Assembly: GCA_036264235.1 (NCBI GenBank)
Contig: DATARH010000224.1
Location: forward strand, 1 to 29,076
Length of the DNA stretch: 29,076 nucleotides
DNA from: DATARH01 sp036264235
Lineage (GTDB): Bacteria > Pseudomonadota > Alphaproteobacteria > ATCC43930 > CGMCC-115725
Reading direction: 5' to 3'
The notes beneath the pieces are model-generated. The model saw only the letters and a list, made by a program, of their open reading frames with translations, had not been told where the DNA came from and searched no databases. The stretch's first letter is position 1. The number at the start of each line of letters is the position of its first letter. Both the position numbers and the translations under genes were made by a program. Positions 1 to 8,506 of the stretch are shown in pieces.

Positions 1-2279
1 GCCTCTTACGCGGCGGCGGCCGCTACATCGATGACATGGTGTTGCCGCGCCTGGCGTACGGCCATGTGCTGCGCTCGCCGCACGCGCATGCCCGTATCCG
101 CTCGATCGATACGACCCGGGCGAAGGCCGCGCCCGGCGTGCTGGCGGTCCTGACCGGCGCCGATTGGCAGCAATCGGGCTGGGGCGACCTGCCGGTTCCC
201 GGCGGGTTGAAGCGCGCCGACGGCGCTGCGGCCTTCAGGCCGCGCTTCCCGGCGCTGGTTTCCGACCGCGTGCGTTGGGTCGGCGATTACGTCGCCTTTA
301 TCGCCGCCGAGACCAAGGCGCAGGCACAGGACGCGGCCGAACTGATCGAGGTCGAGTACGAGCCGATGCCGGCGATCATCGACACCGCCGGTGCCCTCGA
401 CGCCGCCGCGCCTCGCGTCTGGCAGGACGCGCCCGACAATGTCTCTTTCGTTCACCGCGAGGGCGACCGGCGCGCCACCGACGCTGCCTTTGCTGAAGCC
501 GCTCAAATCGTCCATCGCCGCTTCGTCATCAACCGTGTCACGGCGGCGACGATGGAACCGCGCGCGGCGATCGGCGACTACAACCCGGCCGAGGACCGCT
601 ACACCTGCTACACCTGCCTGCAGCGCACCCACAGCTACCGGGCAGAATTGGCAGAAATCATGCGCGTGCCGGAAAGCCGGGTGCGCGTCGTCGCCGGCGA
701 CATCGGCGGCAGCTTCGGCATGAAATCGGCGATCTACAACGAGGTCGCGCTGGTCATGCTGGCCTCGAAGAAACTGGCACGCCCGGTGAAATGGACCGGC
801 ACACGTTCGGAGGCATTCCTCGGCGATGCGCAGGCGCGCGACCATGTCACCGAGGCCGAATTGGCGCTCGACCGCGACGGCCGGTTTCTCGGGCTGCGCG
901 TGCATACGATCGCGGCGGTCGGTGCCTATCCGCAGGCCAATTCGAATGTGTTTGTCGCCAATCTCGGCACCTTGGCCGGGGTGTACCGCACGCCGGCTTG
1001 CTTCACCGAGGTCACGGCGGTCTACACCAACACCAACCCGGTGCGCCCCTATCGAGGCAATGGCCGCCCCGAATTCGCCTATGTCATCGAACGGCTGGTC
1101 GATGAGGCCGCGGCAGAGCTCGGCATCGACCGGATCGAATTGCGCCGCCGCAACACGATCCCGCCAGAGGCAATGCCGTTCAAGACCGGTCTCACCTTCA
1201 CCTATGATTGCGGCGAATTCGATCGCAACCTCGACCTCGCGCTTCGGGCGGCGGATTACACCGGTTTCGAGCGCCGCCGCGCCGAGTCGCGGGCGCGCGG
1301 CAAGCTCCGCGGTATCGGCCTCTCGAACACGATCGAGCGCGCCGCCGCGCCGTCGTTCGAGGGCGCTGAAATCCGCTTCGACCGCACCGGCACCGTGACG
1401 CTCTACTCCGGCTCGATCAACCAGGGCCAGGGGCATGAGACCGTGTACAAGCAGCTGCTATGCGACCGGCTCGGGCTCAATCCGAACGAGGTGCATTACG
1501 TGCAGGGCGATACCGAGAAGGTGGCGATCGCTGAGGGCAGCGGCGGCTCGCGCTCGGCGACGCTAGGCGGCTCCGCCGTGTACCTCGCCGCCGAGAAAAT
1601 CGTCGCCAAGGCCAAGACGATCGCCGCGCATCTGCTGGAAGCCGCGGAGGCCGACATCGAGTTCAACGAGGGCATCTTCAAAATCACCGGCACCGACCGG
1701 ACTATATCCATCAGCAAGATCGCTGTCGCATCGATGACCCCCGAGAACCTGCCCGACGGTATGGAACCGGGGCTGATCGCCAGCGCCGTCTACACCGCGA
1801 AGCGGATGAACTTCCCGAACGGCGTGCATATCTGTGAGTTGGAAATCGACCCGGACACCGGCGAAGTGGTGGTCGCCCGCTACACCGTCGTTGACGATGT
1901 CGGAACGGTGATGAACCCGTTGTTGCTCGAGGGCCAGATCCGCGGCGGCGTCGTGCAGGGCATCGGTCAGATGCTGCTCGAGGATATCCATTTCGAGCCG
2001 AGTTCGGGTCAATTGCTGACCGGCTCGTTCATGGATTATGCGATGCCGCGCGCCGGCGATCTGTCACCGATCGATTGCGACAGCAACCCGGTGCCGACCA
2101 AGACCAATCCGCTGGGGGTCAAGGGCGCCGGCGAGGCCGGCAATGTCGGGGCGCTGCCGGCGGTCGGCAATGCGATCGTCGATGCGCTGGCGCAGATCGG
2201 GGTGCGCGAGATCGGCATGCCCGCAACTCCGGAGCGGCTCTGGCGGGCCATTCGCGACGCAAGCGCTACGCGACAATAA
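1..2279 (+). CDS. Molybdopterin-binding large subunit of a xanthine dehydrogenase/CO dehydrogenase-family hydroxylase (5' end outside window)
   Basis: Mo-cofactor subunit of a hydroxylase that inserts water-derived oxygen into a carbon centre such as an N-heterocycle or aldehyde. The frame is open from base 3, and the residues before the first ATG (36) read RGGGRYIDDM, the conserved family N-terminus, so the true start lies to the left. The alpha/beta hammerhead domain begins with the SPHAHARI motif. Further on come GGSFGMK, PYRGNGR, GSINQGQGHE and, near the C-terminus, KGAGEAGN, which carries the expected catalytic Glu. The active-site loop is of the AYRGAGR kind (here PYRGNGR), not the Cys-containing loop of true aerobic CO dehydrogenase, so CO is an unlikely substrate. 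The FAD and 2Fe-2S subunits are not in the window and may lie upstream. A dehydrogenase follows after 13 nt and is probably cotranscribed. Substrate unknown. Confidence 0.93.
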   Translation, partial: LLRGGGRYIDDMVLPRLAYGHVLRSPHAHARIRSIDTTRAKAAPGVLAVLTGADWQQSGWGDLPVPGGLKRADGAAAFRPRFPALVSDRVRWVGDYVAFIAAETKAQAQDAAELIEVEYEPMPAIIDTAGALDAAAPRVWQDAPDNVSFVHREGDRRATDAAFAEAAQIVHRRFVINRVTAATMEPRAAIGDYNPAEDRYTCYTCLQRTHSYRAELAEIMRVPESRVRVVAGDIGGSFGMKSAIYNEVALVMLASKKLARPVKWTGTRSEAFLGDAQARDHVTEAELALDRDGRFLGLRVHTIAAVGAYPQANSNVFVANLGTLAGVYRTPACFTEVTAVYTNTNPVRPYRGNGRPEFAYVIERLVDEAAAELGIDRIELRRRNTIPPEAMPFKTGLTFTYDCGEFDRNLDLALRAADYTGFERRRAESRARGKLRGIGLSNTIERAAAPSFEGAEIRFDRTGTVTLYSGSINQGQGHETVYKQLLCDRLGLNPNEVHYVQGDTEKVAIAEGSGGSRSATLGGSAVYLAAEKIVAKAKTIAAHLLEAAEADIEFNEGIFKITGTDRTISISKIAVASMTPENLPDGMEPGLIASAVYTAKRMNFPNGVHICELEIDPDTGEVVVARYTVVDDVGTVMNPLLLEGQIRGGVVQGIGQMLLEDIHFEPSSGQLLTGSFMDYAMPRAGDLSPIDCDSNPVPTKTNPLGVKGAGEAGNVGALPAVGNAIVDALAQIGVREIGMPATPERLWRAIRDASATRQ

Positions 2280-2292
2280 GAGGAGGAAGCGT

Positions 2293-3136
2293 ATGGGACA
2301 GGTGGACGGAAAGATCGCGTTGGTCACCGGCGGCGCTTCCGGCATCGGCGCCGCTTGCGCCGAAACCATGGCGCGCGAGGGCGCCAGCGTTGTTATCAGC
2401 GACATCGACGACAGCGGCGGCAATGCCCTGCGTGGCCGGATCGAAGCGGGTGGCGCCACCGCCATCTACCTCCGGCACGACGTGACCGACGAAAGCGCCT
2501 GGCAGTCCGTGGTCGGCGAGATCGATCGGCGTTTCGGTCGGCTCGATCTGCTTGTCGCCAATGCCGGAATCGGCATCATGACGACGTCGATCGCCGATAT
2601 GAGCCTCGCCGACTGGCGCCGTCAGACCGCGATCAATCTCGATGGCGTGTTCCTGTCGGTGAAGTATTGCCTGCCGCTGATGCGCCGCTCGGCAAAGGAC
2701 AGTCCGACCGGCGGCTCGATCGTGATGACGTCGTCGATCGCCGGCTTGCGCGGCTCGGCGACCCTGGCCGGGTATTGCGCGACCAAGGGCGGCGTCCGCT
2801 TGTTCGCCAAGGCGATCGCGATGGAGTGCGCTTCGCGCGGTGACGGTATCCGCGTCAATTCTGTGCATCCGGGGATTATCGACACGCCGATCTGGGGCAA
2901 GATCCGCCGCGACCGGCGGCCGCAACGCGCCGCTCGACATCGAGGAATACGGCCGGCGCGGCGCACCGCTCGGCCGGGTCGGCAAGCCGCAGGACATCGC
3001 CAACGGTGTCCTGTTCCTGTGCTCTGATTCGTCGAGCTACATCACCGGCACCGAACTGGTGATCGATGGCGGCATCACCGGCGGCCAGATCACCCGCAGC
3101 GGACCGCTGGCGGTCGGTTCGGCGGGGGAATCATGA
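2293..3136 (+). pseudogene. Short-chain dehydrogenase/reductase, one frameshift
   Basis: NAD(P)-dependent SDR oxidoreductase. It starts at ATG 2293 behind AGGAGG. The first frame gives the cofactor motif TGGASGIG, NAG in LLVANAGIG, the catalytic Ser and YCATK (Tyr/Lys), and runs to GIIDTPIWGKI (ends 2904). It then turns into Arg-rich nonsense. The family C-terminus continues in the next frame from about 2909, with RNAPLDIEEY, PLGRVGKPQDIANGV and ITGTELVIDGG, to TGA 3134-3136. The total of 844 nt is 281 codons plus one base, so a single inserted base between about 2902 and 2915 explains the break. It could be a true pseudogene or a sequencing/assembly error in a GC-rich run (CCGCCGCGACCGGCGG). 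Read without the shift it is about 280 aa, a full-length SDR. It sits 13 nt behind the Mo-hydroxylase gene and likely acts on the same pathway. Confidence 0.85.
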
Positions 3137-3147
3137 GGGCATGAGAA

Positions 3148-3175
3148 AGCCGTCCCGGCGCAGGCCGGGACGGCT
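3148..3175. terminator. Perfect 11-bp hairpin between convergent genes (terminator or REP-like element)
   Basis: Arm AGCCGTCCCGG (3148-3158), six-base loop CGCAGG and the exact complementary arm (3165-3175). It lies between the SDR end and the end of the minus-strand hemerythrin gene. No run of T follows on the plus strand; on the minus strand only TTT follows. A bidirectional terminator fits the position. The core GCGCAGG flanked by C and G runs also resembles common REP elements. Confidence 0.5.
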
Positions 3176-3204
3176 CAGAGGGGTGCGGTACGCGAGGACC
3201 GGGC

Positions 3205-3681
3205 TCAGGCCTCGGCCATCAGCTTTTCCTTCTGGCGTTGGAACTGCTGACCGAGCTTTTCCAGTTCCTCGGTTTCAAACTCGCGCCGCGCGCACGAAAA
3301 GCCGGTGCTTTCCTCTTCTTTGACGTGATGGTTGACCAGTTCCTTGAGCACCGTCATCTGTGCCGTCCACTGCTCGCTCGCCTTGTTGCGGGGCTTTGAC
3401 AGCATCTGCAGCTGCTGTTCGACGATCTTGTGTTCGTTCATGCCTTCAAAGACGAACTGCCGAGACTTCTCATCGTCGGATTTTTCCATCTTTTTATAGA
3501 GGACGTTCTGCTCGGCATGCGAATGGGCCAGCAGCATCGTCTTCATCTCATTGAACAGAGTGCCGCGCTCCTTGCTGTCTTCGGTATTGATGATCTTCTC
3601 GATCATCGTCGCGACTTCCTGGTGATCGTTGTGCAGATCCTGAAGAATTCCTTCGGCCATTCCGAGCATTTCCTTCAACAT
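3205..3681 (-). CDS. Hemerythrin-like HHE-domain protein
   Basis: Small all-helical cytoplasmic protein, 158 aa, with histidine/carboxylate motifs on successive helices: LHNDHQEV, LAHSHAEQNVLY, NEHKIVEQQL and NHHVKEEEST. These match the HHE/hemerythrin fold, which usually binds a di-iron centre and is linked to oxygen, NO or iron sensing and storage. The start is ATG 3681, preceded by AAGGA about 10 nt upstream. A second in-frame ATG seven codons on is also possible. The gene is single, flanked by a convergent SDR and by the CYTH-CHAD gene upstream on the same strand (92-nt gap). The C-terminal 40 residues are charged and probably form a coiled helix. Iron binding is inferred from the motifs only. 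Confidence 0.85.
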   Translation of the reverse strand: MLKEMLGMAEGILQDLHNDHQEVATMIEKIINTEDSKERGTLFNEMKTMLLAHSHAEQNVLYKKMEKSDDEKSRQFVFEGMNEHKIVEQQLQMLSKPRNKASEQWTAQMTVLKELVNHHVKEEESTGFSCARREFETEELEKLGQQFQRQKEKLMAEA

Positions 3682-3773
3682 GGGTTAGTTTTCCTTGCGA
3701 ACGAGGCGCTATCGGGCCAACGCCGACGCTCGCCGCCTTGTTTCAGGTACGCTCGATTTTTTTGACGAGAAGG

Positions 3774-5315
3774 TCAGCCGCGCCAGAATGGCGAGGCGCT
3801 CAGCAGTCGCTCCAAATGCTTTGCCGTTTTCGGCTCGCGTTTGATCAGATGGCGATGGTGCCACTCCAGGACGCGATGGCCGGCGTCGGCGAGCTTGCCG
3901 GCCGATTTTGCCTCGCTGACTAACGCGGCGACGATCTGGTGGCCGACATGGACGTCGTTGGCATGACCGAGATCGTCCTGAAGCCGCCGCAACGGCTCGG
4001 TAAAGGCGCGGACCGCGCCGTCGTCGTAGACACCGCCCAGCAATTCGGCGGTGTAGCGAAGCTTCTTCACCGCGATGCGCAACCGGTGCCGCTGGACGGG
4101 CGACTGGCGCTCGAACCCTTCGGCCGCCTCGGCCACGGCCCGCAGGCGCCGGTCGAGCATTTCCGACGCGACCTCGCCAATCGGCAGCTGCAAACGGTGG
4201 AACTTCGCGTTGTCCTGTCGCCAGCCGCAGCCGTCGAACCAGCGCAGCAGCTCCAGCATCAGTGCAGTGAACTGCGGCGATCCGATGCGTTCTCGCACCG
4301 CGGCGTGAGCCAGGCGCCGCCGGCGCCGTACCGGGGCGTCCAGCCGCTTTGCCTCAGGCACGCCGGGACGCGCCGATGCGATCAGCCCATCAGCGAAGAC
4401 GTCAAGATTGCGCGCCTCGCTCAGCGTATCGGCGAGACGGCCCAACTCGTTCTGCGCCCAGTTCCGCTGGTCTTTCGGCAAAATCCGCCGGAACGCCGAC
4501 AGCGCGGCGCGCAGTCGCCGCGCCCCGACCCGCATCTGGTGGGCGCCTTCCGGCCGGCCGGCCAGCGCCGCCGCCTGGTAACGCAGGATGTGGCTCAGCG
4601 TCGCGCGGCCGATCCGTTGCAGCGCCGCTTCCGCCGTCATCGTCGGTTCGAGCAGGACCGGCTCGCCGCGGATCAGCTGGCCCATGCCGCGACCGCCGAC
4701 CAAGCGGTAGCCGCGCTCGGCCTTGCTCCGCGGGTCGAGCCGCACCGGCGCTACCGCCAACAACTGCAAGGCGGCATCGTACAGCGAGGTGACCGAGCCG
4801 CTCTTCAACTCGAGCTCGATCTCGCGGATCGGTTCCTTTGACGCGCGCGCGCGGATCGCGCCGCGGTCGATCGCCGCCTCGATGCGCGTGCCGGGCGACG
4901 GTTCGAGCTCGGCCGTCAACCGGGTGATCTCGGTGCGAAACAGCGGCGCCAACCGGCCGGCGATTTCCGGGGTCAGAAACTGCCCGCTGGCGCCGGCCTT
5001 CGGGTCGGGGCGCTCGCCGGCGACGGGGTCCTCCCACTCGCCGCGGGCGAGCGGCGAGTCGCCGGCCGCTCCGGCGGATTTGACGGTCTGGATGAAAAGC
5101 CCATCGCGCTTGCGCACGCGCAGCACGCAACCGCGGCGCGCGAGAGCGCGGTCCTTGGTATCGTAATAGGTGCTGACGAGCTTGCGCTTGGCGGTCCTGT
5201 CGCCGCCGACCATACCCTTCAACGCACGACGCAAGGCGGGCAGATCGGCGGCCCGCGCAGCCAATTTAATCTCGACCTCGGTCGAAATAGCAGCCTCCCG
5301 GAGCGAAGGCGCCAA
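3774..5315 (-). CDS. CYTH-CHAD domain protein (inorganic triphosphatase-like)
   Basis: The N-terminal CYTH domain begins with the metal-binding ExExK signature as EVEIK and continues with STYYDTKDRALARRG and LRVRKRDG. It forms the tunnel fold of YgiF-type inorganic triphosphatases and adenylate cyclases. The C-terminal half is a CHAD domain with its paired basic helices HQMRVGARRLRAAL and HRLRIAVKKLRYTAEL, which binds polyphosphate in known members. A link to polyphosphate granules is therefore plausible. The start is uncertain. The CYTH domain begins at 5285. TTG 5315 is the nearest ordinary start but lacks a ribosome site. ATT 5288 has a good GGGAGG (5294-5299) five bases ahead. TTG 5447 would overlap the divergent aldolase gene and adds 50 residues without family character. 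Confidence 0.88.
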   Translation of the reverse strand: MAPSLREAAISTEVEIKLAARAADLPALRRALKGMVGGDRTAKRKLVSTYYDTKDRALARRGCVLRVRKRDGLFIQTVKSAGAAGDSPLARGEWEDPVAGERPDPKAGASGQFLTPEIAGRLAPLFRTEITRLTAELEPSPGTRIEAAIDRGAIRARASKEPIREIELELKSGSVTSLYDAALQLLAVAPVRLDPRSKAERGYRLVGGRGMGQLIRGEPVLLEPTMTAEAALQRIGRATLSHILRYQAAALAGRPEGAHQMRVGARRLRAALSAFRRILPKDQRNWAQNELGRLADTLSEARNLDVFADGLIASARPGVPEAKRLDAPVRRRRRLAHAAVRERIGSPQFTALMLELLRWFDGCGWRQDNAKFHRLQLPIGEVASEMLDRRLRAVAEAAEGFERQSPVQRHRLRIAVKKLRYTAELLGGVYDDGAVRAFTEPLRRLQDDLGHANDVHVGHQIVAALVSEAKSAGKLADAGHRVLEWHHRHLIKREPKTAKHLERLLSASPFWRG

Positions 5316-5458
5316 GGGGTCTACAGTCAGCCCCGATTCATAACCTAAGGCAAGCGGTTTCCCCGCTCCGCGCCTGCGGGCCGCGGTTGGCTGGTGCTTG
5401 ACTCGGCCCGGCTTAGCTGGCGGGATCGCGGCAACAATGTGAGGCAATGGAGGATCGG

Positions 5459-6253
5459 ATGGCGCGGGCGAACCGAATTCGGGACATCTGGGCCGAAGGC
5501 CGGGCCGTCATCAACAGCTGGTGCGGCATTCCGGCGAGCTTCTCGGCCGAGGTGATGGCCCATGCCGGCTGGGACTCGCTGGTCGTCGATATGCAGCACG
5601 GCATGATCGACTACCAAGTGATGGTGACGATGCTGCAGGGCATCTCGACGACGAACACGGTGCCGCTGGTGCGGGTCCCGTGGAACGACCCGGCGCACAT
5701 CCAGAAGGCACTCGACGCCGGTGCCTACGGCATCGTCTGCCCGATGATCAACAATCGCGCCGAGGCCGAGAAATTCGTGTCGTCGATGCGCTATGCGCCG
5801 GTCGGCAGCCGCAGCTCGGGGCCGATCCGGGCCGCGCTCTATGGCGGCCCCGACTACCACGCCAAGGCGAATGACATCGTGCTTGCCTTCGGCATGATCG
5901 AAACGCGCGAGGCGATGGAAAACCTCGACGATATCTTGGCGACTCCGGGGCTCGATGCGGCCTATGTCGGCCCCAGCGACCTGTCGATCTCGCACGGCTA
6001 TCCGCCCGGCGGCGACAAGCCCGATGAATGGATGATGGTTGCGCTGAAGAAAGTCGTCGATGCCTGCCGGCGACACGGCAAGCAGCCCGGACTGCATTGC
6101 GGCGCCGCGGCCTACGCCAAGAAGGGGATAGAGATGGGCTTCACCTTTGTGACGGTCGGTGGCGACACCCGCTTCGTCACGATGGGTGCGGCTGCCGCGG
6201 TCGCCGAGATGCGCGACGCGCCAAAGCCCGGCGCGAGCTCCAGCCCGTACTGA
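5459..6253 (+). CDS. HpcH/HpaI family aldolase
   Basis: Class II (metal-dependent) aldolase/citrate-lyase-like TIM barrel, 264 aa. Members cleave 4-hydroxy-2-oxo acids to pyruvate and an aldehyde. Family signatures are WDSLVVDMQHGMIDY near the N-terminus, the arginine strand LVRVPWNDPAHIQKALD, GAYGIVCPMINNRAEAE, a metal-ligand Glu in FGMIETREAM, and YVGPSDLSISHGYP. The start is ATG 5459 with GGAGG at 5449-5453 (5-nt spacing). ATG 5447 is in frame but has no ribosome site. The gene is divergent from the CYTH-CHAD gene and precedes the ThDP operon by 262 nt, so the aldolase may supply an oxo acid to those enzymes. The exact substrate cannot be read from the sequence. Confidence 0.88.
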   Translation: MARANRIRDIWAEGRAVINSWCGIPASFSAEVMAHAGWDSLVVDMQHGMIDYQVMVTMLQGISTTNTVPLVRVPWNDPAHIQKALDAGAYGIVCPMINNRAEAEKFVSSMRYAPVGSRSSGPIRAALYGGPDYHAKANDIVLAFGMIETREAMENLDDILATPGLDAAYVGPSDLSISHGYPPGGDKPDEWMMVALKKVVDACRRHGKQPGLHCGAAAYAKKGIEMGFTFVTVGGDTRFVTMGAAAAVAEMRDAPKPGASSSPY

Positions 6254-6515
6254 ACTTATTACCCTCACCGCAACCCTCTCCTCCACAGGTGAGGCGAGGG
6301 GATCGGACGGCGCGCGGAGGACGGGGAAGAGGTTCGCTAGCGATACAAACGCAGATCAAGGCCAGGCCGGGCGCATCGCACACATCAGGCGCGGGATCTT
6401 AAGAACGCCCACTTTGCTGAGCAATGGCCCCCATCCCTGATCAAGCAGGTCGTTGCCAGGCCTGATCCCCTCGCCCATCATGAACGCCCCTGACCAGCCT
6501 GGAGGCATCGCGTCC
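6254..6515 (+). other. Intergenic region ahead of the ThDP operon
   Basis: 262 nt, the longest gene-free stretch in the window. It contains the imperfect palindrome at 6274-6300. I see no convincing -35/-10 pair and no RNA gene. The promoter of the E1 alpha operon probably lies here, since the downstream genes are tightly packed. Confidence 0.5.
6274..6300. repeat. Imperfect palindrome resembling dispersed CCCTCACC...CCCTCTCC elements
   Basis: CCCTCTCCTC (6274-6283) pairs with GAGGCGAGGG (6291-6300) with one mismatch over ten positions and a 7-base loop. The preceding ACCCTCACCGCAA matches the start of a dispersed repeat often seen between genes in proteobacteria. It may be a degenerate copy. 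Only one copy is present here. Confidence 0.4.
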
Positions 6516-7496
6516 ATGATTGGCCTCTCGCCGAACCTGCCGCCCGACAAGCAGCGCGAGATGCTGCGCCAGATGCTGACGATCCGCCGCTTCGAGGAGC
6601 GCGCCTCCGCCGATTACCTGGCCGGCAAGATCTACGGCGTTGTGCACTGCTACATCGGAGAGGAGGCGGTCGCCGTCGGCGTTTGCAGTGCGCTCGACCG
6701 CACCGACCGGATCATCTCGACGCATCGCGGCCACGGCCATTGCATCGCCAAGGGCGCCGACCTCAATCGGATGATGGCCGAGCTCTACGGCCGGCAGACC
6801 GGCTACTGCAAGGGTAAGGGCGGATCGATGCACATCGCCGATTTCGGCATCGGCATGCTCGGCGCCAACGGCATCGTGGCCGGCGGGATTTCGATCATCA
6901 CCGGCGCCGGACTTGCGGCGCAGATGGAAGGCAAAGGAGGCGTCGCTGTCTCCTTCTTCGGCGATGGCGCGTCGAATGCCGGACCGTTTCACGAATGCCT
7001 CAACATCGCGGCGACGTGGAAATTGCCGATGATTTACGTGTGCGAGAACAACATGTACGCGGCCCAAACCGCCGCAGCGGCGACCCATGCGCTGGGCGAT
7101 GTCGCGGCGCGCGCAGCCGGTTACGGCATCCCGGGCGTCGTGGTCGACGGCAATGACATCTTCGCCGTCCACCAAGCCGCGAACGCCGCGGCGGATCGGG
7201 CGCGCTCGGGCGGCGGCCCGACGCTGATCGAGTGCAAGACCTATCGCTGGCGGGCGCACACGGAACGAAAGGGGCAGCCCGACCCCCGCGACCGCACGGA
7301 GATCGAAGCCTGGCAGCGCAAGGACCCGATCGCGCTGCTCGAGCGGCGGCTTCGTGATCAAGGCGAGCTGGACGATGCCGGGCTGCAGGCGATCGAGAGC
7401 GAGGTCATGGGTTCGCTGGGGGCCGCCATTGCCTTCGCCGAGGCCAGCCCCTTCCCGCTGCCCGAGCAGGCGACCGACGACGTGTTCGCGGCCTGA
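6516..7496 (+). CDS. Thiamine-diphosphate-dependent 2-oxoacid dehydrogenase E1, alpha subunit
   Basis: Alpha subunit of a pyruvate/acetoin/branched-chain-type E1, about 326 aa. Family landmarks are MLTIRRFEERA near the N-terminus, GEEAVAVGVCSAL, STHRGHGHCIAKG, KGKGGSMHIAD, and the ThDP/Mg motif that starts GDGASNAG and ends CENNMYA about 30 residues later. The E1-type C-terminal signature TYRWRAHTE is also present. The start is chosen at ATG 6516, with GGAGG at 6501-6505. ATG 6480 in the same frame adds 12 residues but lacks a ribosome site. E1 beta follows after 16 nt. No lipoyl-bearing E2 or E3 gene lies nearby, so either these are encoded elsewhere or the pair works as a free decarboxylase/acetoin-type enzyme. 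The substrate is unresolved, so I give no symbol (pdhA or acoA would be a guess). Confidence 0.92.
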   Translation: MIGLSPNLPPDKQREMLRQMLTIRRFEERASADYLAGKIYGVVHCYIGEEAVAVGVCSALDRTDRIISTHRGHGHCIAKGADLNRMMAELYGRQTGYCKGKGGSMHIADFGIGMLGANGIVAGGISIITGAGLAAQMEGKGGVAVSFFGDGASNAGPFHECLNIAATWKLPMIYVCENNMYAAQTAAAATHALGDVAARAAGYGIPGVVVDGNDIFAVHQAANAAADRARSGGGPTLIECKTYRWRAHTERKGQPDPRDRTEIEAWQRKDPIALLERRLRDQGELDDAGLQAIESEVMGSLGAAIAFAEASPFPLPEQATDDVFAA

Positions 7497-7512
7497 AGGA
7501 AGGACGGGACCA

Positions 7513-8490
7513 ATGCGCGAGCTGACCTATAACGAAGCTGCCCTCGAAGCCATTGCCGAGGAGATGCGGCGGGATCCCAAGATCTTCTACATGTCGACCG
7601 ATGCGCTGCCGCCGTTGCTCGATGAGTTCGGCGACCAGCGGGTCCGGGCGACCCCGATCACCGAAGCGGCCTTCACCGGCATGGCGATCGGTGCAGCCGG
7701 CTGCGGCTTCCGCCCGATCGCCGATTGGCGGCAGGTGACGTTCTGCTTTGTCGCGATGGACCAGATCGTCAATCAGGCGGCCAAGATCCACTACATGTTC
7801 GGCGGTCAGGTGAATTTCCCGATCCTGTTTCGGGCCTCGGTCGGCGGCGGCGGTCTGGTCGCGGCGCAGCACTCGCAGTCGCCGTATTCGATGTTCATGA
7901 ATGTTGCCGGGCTGAAGATGTTTCTGCCATCGACGCCGCACGACATGAAAGGCCTGTTGAAAACGGCGATTCGCGACAACAACCCGGTGATCTCGTTCGA
8001 GTCGAGCCGCCTGATTGGACGTAAGGGACCGGTTCCGGAAGAGGACTACACAATCCCGTTCGGCCAGGCCGATGTCAAACGCGAGGGCAGTGACATAACG
8101 GTGGTGGCGCTGGCGTGGCTGGTGCACGAAGCCCTCGCCGCGGCGGAGGAACTCGCCAGGGAAGGCGTCTCAGTCGAGGTGATCGATCCGCGCAGCCTGG
8201 TGCCTTTGGATACGGAAACGATCCGCAAATCGGTGCAGAAGACCGGCCGGCTGGTGATCGCCGACGAGGCCGGCCCGACCGCCGGCTTCTCGGCGGAAGT
8301 CGCGGCCGTGGCCACCGAAGATGGCGCGACCTTTACCCGGCTGAAAGCGCCGGTGAAGCGGGTCTGTGCGCTGCAGGTGCCGATCCCCTACAGCCCGGTC
8401 CTCGAAAACGCCGTGTTCCCCGACCGCAACCGCATCATCGCCGGAATCAGGGAAGTCCTCGAAGCAAGAGGCCCGGCCGCAGCGGCGTAA
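7513..8490 (+). CDS. 2-oxoacid dehydrogenase E1, beta subunit
   Basis: Partner of the preceding alpha subunit, 325 aa. The pyrimidine-binding domain shows TPITEAAFTGMAIGAAG (with the catalytic Glu), ADWRQVTFCFVAMDQIVNQAAK and HSQSPYSMFM. The C-terminal transketolase domain shows ITVVALAWLVHEAL, VEVIDPRSLVPLD and RLVIADEAG, and ends with IPYSPVLENAVFPD. These are standard for PdhB/AcoB-type subunits. The start is ATG 7513 behind GGAAGGA. It lies 16 nt after the alpha gene and 16 nt before the duplicated-module gene, so cotranscription is very likely. The alpha2beta2 heterotetramer is expected from the family. The specific oxo acid is unknown. Confidence 0.92.
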   Translation: MRELTYNEAALEAIAEEMRRDPKIFYMSTDALPPLLDEFGDQRVRATPITEAAFTGMAIGAAGCGFRPIADWRQVTFCFVAMDQIVNQAAKIHYMFGGQVNFPILFRASVGGGGLVAAQHSQSPYSMFMNVAGLKMFLPSTPHDMKGLLKTAIRDNNPVISFESSRLIGRKGPVPEEDYTIPFGQADVKREGSDITVVALAWLVHEALAAAEELAREGVSVEVIDPRSLVPLDTETIRKSVQKTGRLVIADEAGPTAGFSAEVAAVATEDGATFTRLKAPVKRVCALQVPIPYSPVLENAVFPDRNRIIAGIREVLEARGPAAAA

Positions 8491-8506
8491 GGCGGAGTCC
8501 GTGTCG

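Noticed and set aside
1021..1080. Aerobic CO dehydrogenase (CoxL form I) identity for the first gene
   Set aside because: The active-site loop reads PYRGNGR, without the Cys of the form I loop, so only the wider family can be claimed.
5315..5447. TTG 5447 as start of the CYTH-CHAD gene
   Set aside because: It would add 50 residues without family character ahead of the domain and remove the space for both divergent promoters.
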